Shown: positions 19,330-28,164 of the stretch, in pieces | How positions within the stretch are numbered: the stretch's first letter is position 1 | Layout: each line of letters opens with the position of its first letter | Assembly: GCA_964569085.1 (NCBI GenBank) | Contig: CAZMTA010000002.1 | Location: 1-64,000 of the forward strand | Reading direction: 5' to 3' | Origin: JAJCZZ01 sp964569085 | GTDB lineage: Bacteria > Gemmatimonadota > Gemmatimonadetes > Longimicrobiales > Gaopeijiaceae | Length of the DNA stretch: 64,000 nt | Translations under genes and position numbers: made by a program | The notes under the pieces: generated by a model | Seen by the model: only the letters and a program-made list of their open reading frames with translations | Told to the model about the DNA's origin: nothing | The model's database searches: none

Positions 19330-19535
19330 CGCGACCCCCTCCGGTCCAGCACCAGCGAGCCGTGGCAATCCGGGCAGCTCAGCCACACCCGGTCCCGGAC
19401 GTAGGAGACGTCGGGCCGGGGTGGGATGGCGCGCCGGTCCATGGGCACCCGGCAGCTGGGGCAGCGCACGACCTCGCCGGCGCGGAAGGCCCGCTCGATG
19501 GCGCGGGCCTCGCCTGCGGAGTAGCGACGGGGCAT
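19326..19535 (-). CDS. Small zinc-ribbon protein
   Basis: 69 residues with two CxxC knuckles, CPSC (25-28) and CPDC (54-57), flanking a loop with VSYVRDRVWLS. Basic and soluble. It is translationally coupled to nudC; a partner or nucleic-acid-binding role is possible. No family name recognised. Confidence 0.7.
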   Translation of the reverse strand: MPRRYSAGEARAIERAFRAGEVVRCPSCRVPMDRRAIPPRPDVSYVRDRVWLSCPDCHGSLVLDRRGSR

Positions 19536-19678
19536 GGATCCTCAACGGGCGGACGGGGTGGGGTGTCTTCTAAGACTGCGGGGGAGCGTTCCGTCGAACA
19601 ACGGTCCCCCCCGGCCCCGCCCGACCAGCCGGCACCCGGTCCGTCCCGCCGCCATCACCCCACACCGGTAGCCCATAG

Positions 19679-22081
19679 ATGCTTCAGTCGATCCTCCCCC
19701 TGGCGCTCGTCGCCACCCTCGCCGGTCCGATCCAGGACCGGACGTCGCTGGAGGGGGGCGCCGCCGCCGTCGGCGCGGTTCCGCCGGATTCCGAGTACGA
19801 CGGCTCCGCCGGGCAGCTGCGGGTCCAGACGCCCGCGCTCGCCGAGGCGGGGATCCGGGTGGACGGGGTGCTGGACGAGCCGGCCTGGGAGCGGGCCGCG
19901 CTGCTGCACGCGTTCACCCAGTACGAGCCGTCGGAGGGCGTGGCGGCCTTCCGTCCGACCCGCGTCCGGGTCTTCGTGGACGACGACGCCATCTACTTCG
20001 CCATCCTCGCCGAGGACGATCCGGCGGGCATCCGGGCCACCCTGGGCGAGCGGGACAGCTTCACCCGGTCCGACGACTACGTCCGGATCATGCTGGACAC
20101 CTTCGACGACCAGCGCCGCGCCTACGTCTTCAGCGTGAACCCCCTGGGCGTCCAGCACGACGGGATCTGGAACGACGGCGGGAGCTCGGGGCGTCGGGGC
20201 GGCTTCGGTCCCCCCATCGACGACAACCCCGACTTCCTCTGGGAGTCCGACGCGCGGATGACGCCCGAGGGCTACCAGGTCGAGGTGAAGATCCCCTTCA
20301 AGAGCCTCCGCTTCCCCGAGGTGCCGGTGCAGCAGTGGGGCATCCAGGTGGCCCGCCGCATCCAGCGGAACGGCTACCAGAGCTCGTGGGCGCCCCTCAC
20401 CTCGAACTCCGCCAGCCAGCTCACCCAGTTCGGGAAGCTCGCCGGGCTGCGGGACCTGGACCCGGGGATGTTCATGGAGATCAACCCCGTCCTCACCGGG
20501 AACCGCTTCGGCGCCGAGGGCGAGGACGGGGTCTTCGGCCACGACGACCCCGACGCCGACTTCGGGCTGAACTTCACGTACGGGCTCACGTCGAACCTGA
20601 CGCTGGACGCCACGTACAACCCGGACTTCAGCCAGGTCGAGGCCGACGCCGGCCAGATCTCGGTGAACGAGCGGTTCGCCCAGTTCTTCCCGGAGAAGCG
20701 GCCCTTCTTCCTGGAGGGCACCGAGATCTTCGGGATGCCCAAGCAGCTCGTCTACACGCGCTCCATCCAGAACCCGGTGGGAGGCGCCAAGCTCACCGGG
20801 AAGGTCGGCTCGTTCCAGATGGGGTACATCGGCGCCGTGGACGAGGGCTTCGACGCCGACGGGCCCAACACCCTGGTCAACCTCTTCCGCCTGCGGAAGG
20901 ACGTGGGCGGGTCCTCCACGCTGGGCGCGGTCTACACCGACCGCACCGTGGCGTCCGACGACTTCAACCGGGTGGCCGGCGCGGACGCCCGGCTGGTCTT
21001 CGCCGACCGCTACACCGTGACCCTCATGGGCGCGGCGAGCCTCACCGAGCGGCCCGACGACCTGGGCGAGTCCCTCGCGGGCCAGCTCCTGTCGGCCCGC
21101 ATCGAGCGGGCGGGGCGGACCTTCTCCTTCAACGCCGAGCTCGAGGACACCGACGAGGACTTCGAGGCGGGGAGCGGCTTCTTCCGGCGCGTCGGAGACA
21201 CCCAGCTCTCCTCCCGGGCGAACTACAGCTGGTTCGGCCGCCGGGGCGGCCTGGTGGAGTCGGTGAGCCCGTCCCTGGAGTTCCGGGGGTGGTGGGACCA
21301 CGACGACTTCTGGGCCGGCGCGGGCCTCCAGGAGGCGCAGGTGCAGGCCGGGTGGCGCCTCAGCTTCCGCAACAACATCACCTTCTGGGGGAACCACCAG
21401 CGCGAGTTCTACTCCTACGGCCCCGAGGCCTACGAGGGGCTGTTCGTGCGCACCAGCGACGAGCAGTACCTCCCCTTCCGTCCGGACCAGGACCAGTTCG
21501 GCAACCTGGGCTCCACGACCCTCAGCGTCTGGCTGAGCAACTGGCAGCGGGTGCGCGGGAACGTGCGGATGACCTTCTCGGACACCCCGCTCTTCGACCG
21601 GCGCCTCGGCGTTCCCACGGAGCTGGCCAGCTCCGTGAACGTGGACGGGAGCATGACGCTGTACCTGACCCAGGCGTTCCAGACCGAGATCGGCCTGCGG
21701 CACACGAGCCTGACCCGGGAGGACGGCAGGGAGTACTCCACCGCGACCATCCCCCGGATCCGCGCCCAGTACCAGTTCTCCCGGGCCCTCTTCGTCCGGG
21801 GCATCTTCGAGTACGCCAGCCAGGAGCGCGGCGCGCTCCTGGACCCGGCCACGGGCCTCCCCCTGTACGGGTGCGCGAACGGCGCCTGCTCCCTCCGGGA
21901 CGGCTCCGACGACCACGACTTCCACGTCGAGGGCCTGGTGACGTACGAGCCCTCGCCGGGGACGGTGTTCTACGTGGGTTACACGCGGGACATGCGGGAC
22001 ACCCGGGCCTTCCGCTTCCGGGACGTCGAGCCGGTGGCCGACGGGCTCTTCGTGAAGCTCAGCTACCGGTTCCGCTTCTAG
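19679..22081 (+). CDS. DUF5916 outer-membrane protein with carbohydrate-binding domain
   Basis: 800 residues. Signal peptide MLQSILPLALVATLAGPIQ, then a CBM9-like domain (about 55-235, with GVLDEPAWERA and SFTRSDDYVRIMLDTF) and a large DUF5916 beta-barrel (FSQVEADAGQISVNERFAQF; FPEKRPFFLEG) ending in the strand FVKLSYRFRF. Common in Gemmatimonadota and Bacteroidota; ligand unknown, perhaps glycans or other surface polymers. Starts at ATG 19679. Confidence 0.86.
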   Translation: MLQSILPLALVATLAGPIQDRTSLEGGAAAVGAVPPDSEYDGSAGQLRVQTPALAEAGIRVDGVLDEPAWERAALLHAFTQYEPSEGVAAFRPTRVRVFVDDDAIYFAILAEDDPAGIRATLGERDSFTRSDDYVRIMLDTFDDQRRAYVFSVNPLGVQHDGIWNDGGSSGRRGGFGPPIDDNPDFLWESDARMTPEGYQVEVKIPFKSLRFPEVPVQQWGIQVARRIQRNGYQSSWAPLTSNSASQLTQFGKLAGLRDLDPGMFMEINPVLTGNRFGAEGEDGVFGHDDPDADFGLNFTYGLTSNLTLDATYNPDFSQVEADAGQISVNERFAQFFPEKRPFFLEGTEIFGMPKQLVYTRSIQNPVGGAKLTGKVGSFQMGYIGAVDEGFDADGPNTLVNLFRLRKDVGGSSTLGAVYTDRTVASDDFNRVAGADARLVFADRYTVTLMGAASLTERPDDLGESLAGQLLSARIERAGRTFSFNAELEDTDEDFEAGSGFFRRVGDTQLSSRANYSWFGRRGGLVESVSPSLEFRGWWDHDDFWAGAGLQEAQVQAGWRLSFRNNITFWGNHQREFYSYGPEAYEGLFVRTSDEQYLPFRPDQDQFGNLGSTTLSVWLSNWQRVRGNVRMTFSDTPLFDRRLGVPTELASSVNVDGSMTLYLTQAFQTEIGLRHTSLTREDGREYSTATIPRIRAQYQFSRALFVRGIFEYASQERGALLDPATGLPLYGCANGACSLRDGSDDHDFHVEGLVTYEPSPGTVFYVGYTRDMRDTRAFRFRDVEPVADGLFVKLSYRFRF

Positions 22082-22131
22082 GGGTGCGTCCGCGCACGGG
22101 GCGGGCGGTTCCAGGGGCGTCCGGGGAACCG

Positions 22132-22161
22132 TTGCCACCCCGCCGCGGCCGGCGTTAAGGT
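22132..22161 (+). promoter_or_regulatory. Sigma-70 promoter for infA
   Basis: TTGCCA (22132-22137) and TAAGGT (22156-22161), 18 bases apart, lie 37 bases before the GTG of infA. Confidence 0.55.
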
Positions 22162-22197
22162 ACGGGCGCTCAAAACCCATTCCGAGGCAGGAACCGC

Positions 22198-22413
22198 GTG
22201 GCCAAAGAAGCGATCGAACTCGAAGGAACGGTCAACGAGGTGCTCCCCAACGCGACGTTCCGGGTCGAGTTGGAGAACGGGCACGAAGTGCTGGCCTACC
22301 TCTCCGGGAAGATGCGCCAGAACTACATCCGGGTGCTGGAAGGTGACCGGGTGAAGGTGGAGCTCTCCCCGTACGACCTCAGCCGCGGCCGCGTCACCTA
22401 CCGCTACAAGTAG
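22198..22413 (+). CDS. infA: Translation initiation factor IF-1
   Basis: 71 residues, full length. MAKEAIELEGTV, ENGHEVLAYLSGKMRQNYI and DRVKVELSPYDLSRGRVTYR are the canonical IF-1 S1-like fold. Binds the ribosomal A site with IF-2/IF-3. GTG start (written M) is set by the family N-terminus. Stands alone, away from the ribosomal-protein operons that host infA in many bacteria. Confidence 0.97.
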   Translation: MAKEAIELEGTVNEVLPNATFRVELENGHEVLAYLSGKMRQNYIRVLEGDRVKVELSPYDLSRGRVTYRYK

Positions 22414-22531
22414 CGCGGCCGCCGCCCCGGGGCCCCCCTTCCCGACCCTGCGCCCGCACCGGGCGCGCCTCCGCCCGCGTCCGCTCGGGCACGCCGCTCG
22501 GGCCCGTCCGTTCCGCGCGGCCCACCGGGCC

Positions 22532-23359
22532 ATGGAGAAGCCCTCCCCGCCCGGGGATCTTCCGGGCATGCCGCCCGATCCCTCCCCCTCCGGTCTCCTC
22601 GGCCCCAGCGATGCCATGCGCGCGCTCCGGGCCTTCGTGCGCCGCGCCGGGGAGGTCGACGTCCCGGTCCTCCTCCTGGGCGAGACGGGCACCGGCAAGT
22701 CCCTGGCCGCCCGGGCCATCCACGCCCAGAGCCGGCGGGCCGGCGCGTCCTTCCTGGTGGTGAACTGCGCCGGGATCCCCGAGAGCCTCTTCGAGAGCGA
22801 GCTCTTCGGCCACGAGCGGGGCGCCTTCACCGGGGCCCACGAGTCCCGGCCGGGACTCGTGGAGGCCGCCGCCGGAGGAACGCTCTTCCTGGACGAGGTG
22901 GGCGAGCTGCCTCCGTCCCAGCAGGGGAAGCTCCTCACCGTGCTCGAGGACAAGGAGGTGCGGGCCGTGGGCGCCACCGAGGCCCGTCCCGTGGACGTGC
23001 GGATCCTCGCGGGGACGGGGCGGGAGATGGCCGAGGCCCTCCGTGAGGGCGCCTTCCGCCGGGACCTCTACCACCGGCTCGGCGTCCTCCAGCACCGGAT
23101 CCCGCCCCTCCGGGAGCGCCCCGAGGACGCCCTCTACCTGGCGGTGCGGCTCCTCCGGCGCCTGGCCCGGCGGTACGGGCGCCCGGACACGGCGCTCTCC
23201 GAGGAGGCGCGGACGCTCGTGCGCACCCACCCGTGGCCCGGGAACGTCCGGCAGCTCGCCCACGCCCTGGAGGCCGCGGTCATCCTGGGGGAGGGCGGGC
23301 TGGTGTCGGCGGAGGAGCTGGAGCGGGTGGCCGGCCCCGGCGGCCGCGCCGCGGCCTGA
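22532..23359 (+). CDS. NtrC-type AAA+ protein lacking receiver and DNA-binding domains
   Basis: 275 residues, almost only the sigma-54 activator AAA+ module: Walker A GETGTGKS (50-57), GHERGAFTGAHE (L1 loop that contacts sigma-54), Walker B LFLDEVGEL, arginine-finger region FRRDLYHRLG and sensor II HPWPGNVRQLAHA. It stops right after the AAA+ lid; there is no Fis-type helix-turn-helix and only about 20 residues before the core. It could act in trans on RNA polymerase or as a non-transcriptional ATPase. 3' end overlaps the convergent ABC permease gene by 80 bases. Confidence 0.85.
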   Translation: MEKPSPPGDLPGMPPDPSPSGLLGPSDAMRALRAFVRRAGEVDVPVLLLGETGTGKSLAARAIHAQSRRAGASFLVVNCAGIPESLFESELFGHERGAFTGAHESRPGLVEAAAGGTLFLDEVGELPPSQQGKLLTVLEDKEVRAVGATEARPVDVRILAGTGREMAEALREGAFRRDLYHRLGVLQHRIPPLRERPEDALYLAVRLLRRLARRYGRPDTALSEEARTLVRTHPWPGNVRQLAHALEAAVILGEGGLVSAEELERVAGPGGRAAA

Positions 23360-24074
23360 GCCCTCCGCCCCGCCACTCCACCACCGCCAGCCCCGCCCCC
23401 CCGGCCAGGAGCGGATGCAGGAGGGCCCGCGCCCACGCTCCGGCCCCGGGCGGGGCGCCCGCCCCGTCGAGCCAGAGCGCCACCGCCCGGGCCTCCAGCG
23501 CGGGGAGGCGGACGGCGGCCAGCCAGGGGGCCCACGCCCCGAGGCGCTCGGGCGCGACGACCGCGTCCACGCCGAGCCCGCCCAGGATCACCAGGAGGAC
23601 CACCGTGAGGGCCGCGTCCCCGCGGAGCCCCAGACTCGACACCGCGAAGCCCAGCGCCACCACGAAGACGTCGGTGGCCGCCAGCGCCCAGATCCGCCCC
23701 ACCGTGGGGACGCTCCACGCCGCCCCCCACGCCACCTGGGCGGCCACCGCCGTGCCGTGCCCGACCAGGACGAGCGCGAGCACCGCGCCGAGGCGCCCCG
23801 CGTAGCGCGCCGCCGGGCGCCCGGGCTCCTGGAGCCAGAGCGCGAAGGCCCCGCCCCGGACGTCGGCCGACACCACCCCGTGGGTCAGGACCAGGGCCAG
23901 GGCGAGCCCGGGGAGCGCGAGCCCCACCCCCGGCTCGTCCACCCCCGACGGGAGGGACCGCGCCCAGAGCGCGGCGGCGCCGGCGGCGCCCGCCGCCCAC
24001 GCTCCGCGGGCCCGCGCCAGGGCCCGCCCGTCCAGGAGGAGGCCCCGGCCCCACGCGCCGCCCGCGGCCCTCAC
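23280..24074 (-). CDS. ABC-type exporter permease
   Basis: 264 residues, about six hydrophobic segments (LALPGLALALVLTHGVVSAD; YAGRLGAVLALVLVGHGT; ALTVVLLVILGGLGVDAVV) and a basic, Pro-rich tail. GTG start overlaps the ATPase stop by four bases, so it is the membrane half of the same transporter. ABC-2-like; weakly conserved, and the C-terminal 30 residues run across the end of the opposite-strand gene. Confidence 0.75.
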   Translation of the reverse strand: MRAAGGAWGRGLLLDGRALARARGAWAAGAAGAAALWARSLPSGVDEPGVGLALPGLALALVLTHGVVSADVRGGAFALWLQEPGRPAARYAGRLGAVLALVLVGHGTAVAAQVAWGAAWSVPTVGRIWALAATDVFVVALGFAVSSLGLRGDAALTVVLLVILGGLGVDAVVAPERLGAWAPWLAAVRLPALEARAVALWLDGAGAPPGAGAWARALLHPLLAGGAGLAVVEWRGGGLRPRRGRRGRPPAPAPPPTPARPPPG

Positions 24075-24781
24075 GGGCCCGCCGCCCGCACCGCCTCCGC
24101 GAAGGCCGGCGCCGTCCCACCCCTCCGCTCCACCGTCGTGGCCCGCCCGCCCGGGGCCAGCGCCACCGCCCGGTCCGCGACCCGACCCACCTCCAGCATC
24201 TCGTGGGAGGAGAGCACCACCGTGGCGCCCCCGGCGGCCCGGGCCACGAGGAGGCGGGCCAGCGCCTCCCGCGCGGCGGGGTCCAGCCCGCTCCAGGGCT
24301 CGTCCAGGAGGAGGAGGCCCCGGCCCGCGTCCAGGGCGCGGGCCAGGAGGACGGCCCGGGCCTGACCCCGGGAGAGGGCCTCCACGGGCCGTCGGAGCAG
24401 CCCGGGCGGCACGAGGACGGACGCGGCGGGGCCCGGCCCCTCCCCCGGGTCCGCCCGGGAGGCGGCGAGGAGCGCGCCCACCGTCCACCCGGGCAGGCGG
24501 ACCCCCTCCTCCGGGAGGAAGCCCACGCCGTGGCGGCGGCGGTGCTCCGCCGGCGCGAGCCCTCCCACCGTGACCCGACCGGCCACCGGGCGTGCCAGGC
24601 CGAGGAGGAGGCGGAGGGTCGTGGTCTTCCCGACCCCGTTGGGCCCCACCAGCGCCGTGATCCGTCCCGGCGGCGCCTCCCACGTGGTGGCCCGGAGCAC
24701 GGGTCGCGCCCGCGCCCACGGCCCGTACCCGGCCCGCACCTCCCGCAGCGACAGGCGGGGGCCGTCGGTCACCGGGGCCAT
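24071..24781 (-). CDS. ABC transporter ATP-binding protein
   Basis: 236 residues. Walker A LVGPNGVGKTTT, signature EALSRGQARAVLLARAL, Walker B GLLLLDEPWSGLD and H-loop VVLSSHEMLEVG. Drives the adjacent permease. Overlaps the propeller lipoprotein gene by 13 bases and the permease by four, so the three form one transcript with the secreted peptide as likely cargo. Confidence 0.9.
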   Translation of the reverse strand: MAPVTDGPRLSLREVRAGYGPWARARPVLRATTWEAPPGRITALVGPNGVGKTTTLRLLLGLARPVAGRVTVGGLAPAEHRRRHGVGFLPEEGVRLPGWTVGALLAASRADPGEGPGPAASVLVPPGLLRRPVEALSRGQARAVLLARALDAGRGLLLLDEPWSGLDPAAREALARLLVARAAGGATVVLSSHEMLEVGRVADRAVALAPGGRATTVERRGGTAPAFAEAVRAAGP

Positions 24782-25896
24782 CCGGGCCCGGCGGTGGCGG
24801 TGGGGACGCCGTCGGGGTCGCCGCCCCGGGGCAGCGGCAGCTCCGCCGCGGCCAGGTCGGCCAGGGAGACGCCCTGGACGCCGGTGTGCACCAGGAGCAC
24901 GCGCCCGCCCGAGGCGTGGGCCGTCACGAAGGGGGGGAGGGTCCACCCGTCCGAGCCGGCGCCCATGCGCACCAGCCGCCACCCCTGGACGCCCACGGGG
25001 CGCCGCGCGAGGAGCGCTCCGTCTCCGCCGGGGAGGAGGGCGTCGTACCACGGGAGGGCGTCGGGCACCGCCACCCGGACGCCGGCCGCGCGGGCCCGGC
25101 GGCGCAGCGGTCCCTCCAGGTCGGCGCGGATCCGGTCGGGGAGGGGGACGGGCAGCCCCACGAGGCACCGGCGGCCCCGGGGCTCCCCGTCGTCGGGCCC
25201 CAGGAGCTCCGCGCAGGGGGTGCTTCCGTCCCCCCACGCCAGGAGCCCGTCCACCACGGCCAGGGAGGGAGCGTCCAGCGTCCACGCTCCGTCTCCCGGG
25301 GCGGGACGGTCCACCAGGTGGCGCACCGCCTCCCCGGGACCCACCTCCAGGAGGACGAAGCGTCGGGTGCCCCCCGCGAAGCACACGGCGGCCAGGTAGA
25401 GGCGCCCGCCCAGGGAGGCCGCCTCCCGGATGTCGGGGAGGCCGCACCCGGGATCGCGGACCCCGCGCCGATCCAGGAAGGCGCCGGTGCGGTCGAAGCG
25501 GTCCACGATCCCGCCGGCGGAGAGGACCTGGAAGCCGCCCTCGGGTCCGGTGGTCAGGTGCCGGGGAGCGCGGAGCTCCCCGGGGCCGTCCCCCCGGGAC
25601 CCCACGCTCCGGACGCGCCCGGGCGCGTCCACCAGGTGGATCCGGGCCTCCATGCCGTCGAGGAGGACCCACCGCTCGCCGGTCCACACGGCGTCGTCCA
25701 CCGCCAGGACCCCGGGGGCGGGCCACCAGGCGGGGGCGCCGGCCGGGAGCGCGGGGGGCGGTCCGGGCGCGCCGCCGTCGTCGGTCGCGCGGGCCCGCGG
25801 CTCGGCGTCGGCGCACGCCAGGGCGAGCGCCGTCCAGCCGAGGACGGCCAGGCGGAGGGGGGACGGGGCGGGGCGCCCGGGGCGGGTCGTGAGCAT
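24769..25896 (-). CDS. Six-bladed beta-propeller lipoprotein
   Basis: 375 residues with a lipobox (TALALAC near 28). Blade motifs include VWTGERWVLLDGMEARIHLV, DGPGELRAPRHLTTGPEGG and VDRFDRTGAFLDRRGV, as in TolB-like six-bladed propellers that stand beside small secreted Cys peptides in Bacteroidota. Here too a Cys-rich peptide gene precedes it. Good GGAGGTG before the ATG. Ligand or enzyme activity not evident. Confidence 0.78.
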   Translation of the reverse strand: MLTTRPGRPAPSPLRLAVLGWTALALACADAEPRARATDDGGAPGPPPALPAGAPAWWPAPGVLAVDDAVWTGERWVLLDGMEARIHLVDAPGRVRSVGSRGDGPGELRAPRHLTTGPEGGFQVLSAGGIVDRFDRTGAFLDRRGVRDPGCGLPDIREAASLGGRLYLAAVCFAGGTRRFVLLEVGPGEAVRHLVDRPAPGDGAWTLDAPSLAVVDGLLAWGDGSTPCAELLGPDDGEPRGRRCLVGLPVPLPDRIRADLEGPLRRRARAAGVRVAVPDALPWYDALLPGGDGALLARRPVGVQGWRLVRMGAGSDGWTLPPFVTAHASGGRVLLVHTGVQGVSLADLAAAELPLPRGGDPDGVPTATAGPGWPR

Positions 25897-25998
25897 GGGT
25901 TCACCTCCGGAAGGGAAGATCCACGGGGGCCGTGCGGCGGGACATGGCTGGATGGGACGCGCCGACCCCGGGGCGGCGCCCCGGGACCGGCGCCCGCC

Positions 25999-26331
25999 TC
26001 ATCCGCCCAGGACCGTCCGTCCGGCGGCGAACACCCCGCTGCTCACGAAGCAGCCGATGTTGTCGATGTTGTTGGCGAAGGAGCACCCCATGGCGCCCCA
26101 GAAGCCCGGGTTGCGCCGGCGGCACTGCCAGTACGCGTCCTCCGAGTCCTTCACGCACTGGACGAAGTTCTCGACCAGCGTGCACTTCCGTACGTCGCCG
26201 TTGAGGCTCATCCGCTCGCAGGCGGCGGCGCCGTCGGGGTGGGTCGCCAGGGAGAGGACGGCCAGGAGGGCCAGGACGGCCCCGAGGATTCCGAGCCGGA
26301 TCCCCCGGCCCGTGGTGGTGGTGCGCTGCAT
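25999..26331 (-). CDS. Secreted six-cysteine small protein
   Basis: 110 residues: signal helix (LGILGAVLALLAVLSLATH), probable cleavage near AAA37, then a compact domain with six evenly spaced cysteines (38, 50, 59, 70, 83, 94) and GFWGAMGCSFANNIDNIGC. Three disulfides are likely. Cys38 directly after AAA could instead be a lipid anchor. No family recognised. Lies 102 bases upstream of the propeller/ABC genes on the same strand. Confidence 0.72.
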   Translation of the reverse strand: MQRTTTTGRGIRLGILGAVLALLAVLSLATHPDGAAACERMSLNGDVRKCTLVENFVQCVKDSEDAYWQCRRRNPGFWGAMGCSFANNIDNIGCFVSSGVFAAGRTVLGG

Positions 26332-26544
26332 GGTTCCTGCCTCCGTTCCACGGGAGGGTCCCGGACGCGGGCCGCCCGGGCGTCGGGAGCGGCCCGGGGC
26401 CGCGCCGACGTGGCGGGGCAGGAAGGCCAGGGGCGTACCGGAGGAGGAGGGCGGGACGGGGGAATGGGCGGACGGGTGAAACCGCCGTCGGGGCGCGGCC
26501 GTAGGGCCCCTCGACCCACGACACGGACACCACGGAGGTGGCGG

Positions 26545-26742
26545 ATGAAGGGCTTTGCGATGTTGACCATGGGCGGCGTGATGGGGTTCGTCGTCCTCAA
26601 GCTGATGGCGGCGCTCCTCCTCCCGGTCCTGGGACTCCTCTTCGGGCTCGTGGCCATGGCGGTGAAGCTGGCCCTGGTGGCGGCCGTCGTCTTCTTCGTC
26701 GTCACGCTGCTGCGGCGGAGGAAGGAGGCGCGTCCGGCCTGA
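26545..26742 (+). CDS. Small membrane protein
   Basis: 65 residues with two long hydrophobic helices (GGVMGFVVLKLMAALLLPVL; LVAMAVKLALVAAVVFFVV) and a basic tail RRRKEARPA. Strong GGAGGTG 7 bases before the ATG. Phage-shock-like in shape, but no family recognised. Followed by a long hairpin. Confidence 0.65.
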   Translation: MKGFAMLTMGGVMGFVVLKLMAALLLPVLGLLFGLVAMAVKLALVAAVVFFVVTLLRRRKEARPA

Positions 26743-26787
26743 TCCGGACGCGGACGCGTCGGGCGGGCACGGCCCCCTGGAACGCGA

Positions 26788-26823
26788 ACGGCCCCCGACG
26801 CCGGTGGAGGCGTCGGGGGCCGT
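26788..26823. terminator. Bidirectional terminator hairpin
   Basis: A perfect 15-bp stem (26788-26802 with 26809-26823) and 6-base loop lie between two convergent genes. T runs are absent, but position and stability fit a shared terminator. Confidence 0.55.
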
Positions 26824-26847
26824 GGTGCGTCCGGCGGCGGCGGAGGG

Positions 26848-27864
26848 CTACGGAGCCAGGTACGCCCGGAGCCGGTCGATCTGCTCCTCCTGGCCCAGGA
26901 CGATCACCTCGTCGCCGGCCTCGAGGGAGCTGGTGGCGACGGGGTTGAACACGAAGCCGTGCCCGGGCCCGTCTCCCTTCCGGAGGGCGATGACGATGAG
27001 GCCGGTCTCCTGGGGGATGCGGGCCTCCGCCAGCGTCTTCCCCGCCACCGGGGAGCCCTTCTCGATGGTCGACTGCTCCATGCGCAGGCTCAGGTCGGAG
27101 GAGCGGGTGGCGACGTCGAGGAACGAGACCACCGACGGCCGAAGGAGCACGGAGGCCATCCGGATGGCGCTGCTCACGTTGGGGCTGACGACGTGGTCGG
27201 CGCCCGCCCGGTAGAGCTTGTCCATGGTCTCCTCCTCGTAGGCGCGGGCGACGATTCGCACCGTAGCCGCCAGGTCCCGGGCGGAGAGGCAGACGAAGAG
27301 GTTGTCGGTGTCGGCGCTGAGGCACGTCACCAGGCCGTGGGCCTCCAGGATGCCCGCGTCGAGGAGGACCTGGTCGTGGGTGGCGTCCCCCTCCAGGACC
27401 AGCGCCTCCGGGAGGATCTCCCGGATCTCCTCGATGCGCGCCGGGTCCCGCTCGATGACGAGCCAGTCCCCGGTGAGGGTGTCCAGCTCCTGGGCCACCT
27501 GGCGGCCGGTGCGCCCGGCCCCGCAGATGATGACGTGGTCCTGGAGGTCCTTGATGGCCTTCATGTTACGGCGCCTCCGCAGCGCGTCGGTGAGGTCGAG
27601 CTCCACGATGAACGAGGTGATCAGGGCGAACCACACGCCCATCCAGCTGATCCCCCCCAGGAGGAGCGCCATGGTGAACGTCCGCCCGCCCGGCGTGAGG
27701 GGAAACACCTCCTGGTATCCCACCGCGGTCAGCGTGATGACCGTCATGTACAGCGCGTCCGCGAAGGGCGGGTCCTGAACCAGGACGTACCCGACGGTCC
27801 CCACCACGATGAGCAGGAGGAGGGCCACCAGGGCCCAGAGGAAGCGCTTGAAGAAGACGTTCAC
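26848..27864 (-). CDS. Potassium channel with RCK/TrkA domains
   Basis: 338 residues: two transmembrane helices (about 8-28 and 62-85), a pore loop LTAVGYQEVFPL, then an RCK_N NAD-binding domain (HVIICGAGRTGRQVAQEL; LVIERD) and an RCK_C domain at about 255-335. The canonical GYG filter is GYQ here. Likely ligand-gated K+ flux. Transcribed divergently from the HU gene. Confidence 0.88.
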   Translation of the reverse strand: MNVFFKRFLWALVALLLLIVVGTVGYVLVQDPPFADALYMTVITLTAVGYQEVFPLTPGGRTFTMALLLGGISWMGVWFALITSFIVELDLTDALRRRRNMKAIKDLQDHVIICGAGRTGRQVAQELDTLTGDWLVIERDPARIEEIREILPEALVLEGDATHDQVLLDAGILEAHGLVTCLSADTDNLFVCLSARDLAATVRIVARAYEEETMDKLYRAGADHVVSPNVSSAIRMASVLLRPSVVSFLDVATRSSDLSLRMEQSTIEKGSPVAGKTLAEARIPQETGLIVIALRKGDGPGHGFVFNPVATSSLEAGDEVIVLGQEEQIDRLRAYLAP

Positions 27865-27993
27865 GTGCGCGCAGGATACCGGCTTGACCGGGGGTCCGGG
27901 CCCGGTCGTGGATGGGGGGGACGTCGACGCGGAAGCTACCGTCTGGGAGGTCGAGGGGCCAAGGTTCGCCGGGCCTGTCGGCCAACTCGTCCC

Positions 27994-28022
27994 TTGACGC
28001 CTCCGGGGGGTGCCTCTAACAT
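27994..28022 (+). promoter_or_regulatory. Sigma-70 promoter for the HU gene
   Basis: TTGACG (27994-27999) and TAACAT (28017-28022) with a 17-base gap. The transcript would have a leader of about 135 bases. The 300-base region 27865-28164 between channel and HU holds this promoter and otherwise no gene that I can see. Confidence 0.5.
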
Positions 28023-28164
28023 GGACCTATCACATCAGCGGGCCCCGAAACTACTTGATTCTTGCGGCTTTTCCGGTGTTCGGGCCCGTCCCGGAGATCC
28101 CTCCGACCAGGTCCGCGCGAGAGCGCGATCCTACCATCCCCGTACCAGCCATAGGAGCTGCCAG

